Below are positions 63,668 to 64,000 of a DNA stretch of 64,000 bases, piece after piece. This DNA is from JAHDHW01 sp965220465 (GTDB lineage Bacteria > Bacteroidota > Bacteroidia > Chitinophagales > Saprospiraceae), in the NCBI GenBank assembly GCA_965220465.1, contig CBDCPZ010000023.1:186001-250000 (forward strand), given 5' to 3'. The translations under genes and the position numbers were made by a program. Under the pieces are notes generated by a model that made no database searches, had not been told where the DNA came from, and saw nothing but the letters and a program-made list of their open reading frames with translations. Each line of letters opens with the position of its first letter. Position 1 is the stretch's first letter.

Positions 63668-64000
63668 ATGAATCTGGAAGAAAAATATATCAGAAGATGC
63701 TTTGACCTGGCAAAATTGGGAAATGGAAAAGTTTCCCCTAATCCACTTGTAGGAGCAGTCATTGTTTATAAAAATCGGATTATCGGTGAAGGGTTTCACG
63801 CAGCATATGGAAAGGCTCACGCTGAGGTAAATGCAATTGCAAGTGTAAAAAAGGAAGATAGAAAATTTCTTAAAGAGGCGACAATCTACATTTCGCTCGA
63901 ACCATGCTGTATTTATGGGAATACTCCTCCTTGCACCGATTTAATCATTGAAAATCAGATACCAAAAGTGGTGTTTTCGAGCATTGATAATACAGCCGGC
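63668..64000 (+). CDS. ribD: Bifunctional riboflavin deaminase/reductase RibD, N-terminal part (3' truncated by window edge)
   Basis: 111 codons are visible. The deaminase domain shows KVSPNPLVGAVIVYKNRIIG near the N-terminus, the zinc-binding HAEVNAI (HAE motif) and PCCIYGNTPPCTDL (PCCxxxxxPPC). This is the pyrimidine deaminase of riboflavin biosynthesis, followed in full-length proteins by the reductase domain that lies beyond the window. Start ATG at 63668. Confidence 0.9.
   Translation, partial: MNLEEKYIRRCFDLAKLGNGKVSPNPLVGAVIVYKNRIIGEGFHAAYGKAHAEVNAIASVKKEDRKFLKEATIYISLEPCCIYGNTPPCTDLIIENQIPKVVFSSIDNTAG

Noticed and set aside
1..64000. tRNA, rRNA, CRISPR, prophage or insertion sequence
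   Set aside because: No cloverleaf-like or rRNA-like segments, spaced direct repeats, transposase or phage genes were recognised.

Overview
The window is a gene-dense, AT-rich stretch of a Bacteroidota chromosome. The evidence for the phylum is consistent. Several secreted proteins end in type A type IX secretion (T9SS) sorting domains and one ends in a type B domain. T9SS components are present (a PorP/SprF-like protein and PorT next to the ubiE/menG methyltransferase). Genes also include bacillithiol BshC and a gyrA-TPR neighbourhood. Many genes are preceded by the TAnnTTTG -7 element typical of the phylum and lack Shine-Dalgarno sites. The dockerin-like 'ADxNxSxxxxxxDL' module inside a T9SS cargo protein points towards Saprospiria; that last step is inference. 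I see no rRNA, tRNA, CRISPR array, prophage or insertion sequence.

Layout. 1-8 kb: the end of a giant gliding/adhesin-type protein with its SprF-like partner (fused to an OmpA domain), a hotdog thioesterase, an M50-like membrane protease and a large beta-propeller/dockerin/cohesin T9SS protein. 8-18 kb (minus strand): a TIR-like/TPR/short-chain dehydrogenase fusion, a TlpA-like lipoprotein, a small Tudor-like protein, an M23 peptidase, a second beta-propeller T9SS protein and a dicarboxylate symporter. 18-33 kb: mostly housekeeping (MnmD, an Mpl-type Mur ligase, a TlpA-like protein, PDH E1 beta, HemE, AccD, BshC, GlpK, MnmH-SelD, an ABC permease). 33-41 kb (minus): three class III cyclase genes, namely a hybrid histidine kinase-response regulator-cyclase with an apparent frameshift near its 5' end and two tandem paralogous cyclase/TolB-like/TPR proteins. 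41-50 kb: EngB plus an acyltransferase, a voltage-gated cation channel, a DEDDh exonuclease, secreted unknowns, an ~850-base gene-poor gap, an NTR-like/YwqK protein and an S41 peptidase. 50-64 kb: cyclophilin, TPR protein, GyrA, MenG-PorT, AcpH, YchF, an AP2-domain protein, a PNGase F-like T9SS enzyme with an inserted LamG domain, and the start of ribD.

How the genes relate. Secretion and surface functions recur: PorP/SprF-like and PorT belong to the T9SS machinery, and four type A cargo proteins plus one type B cargo protein are its clients. MnmD, MnmH and SelD all act on wobble uridine 34 of tRNA, giving (methylaminomethyl)-2-thio/selenouridine. The three cyclases form a putative cyclic-nucleotide signalling cluster. 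The most unusual single gene is the TIR-like/TPR/YdfG-type dehydrogenase fusion at 8300-11014. The cation channel with a Cav-like TIEGW filter, the PorP-OmpA fusion and the LamG-split PNGase F-like protein also stand out.
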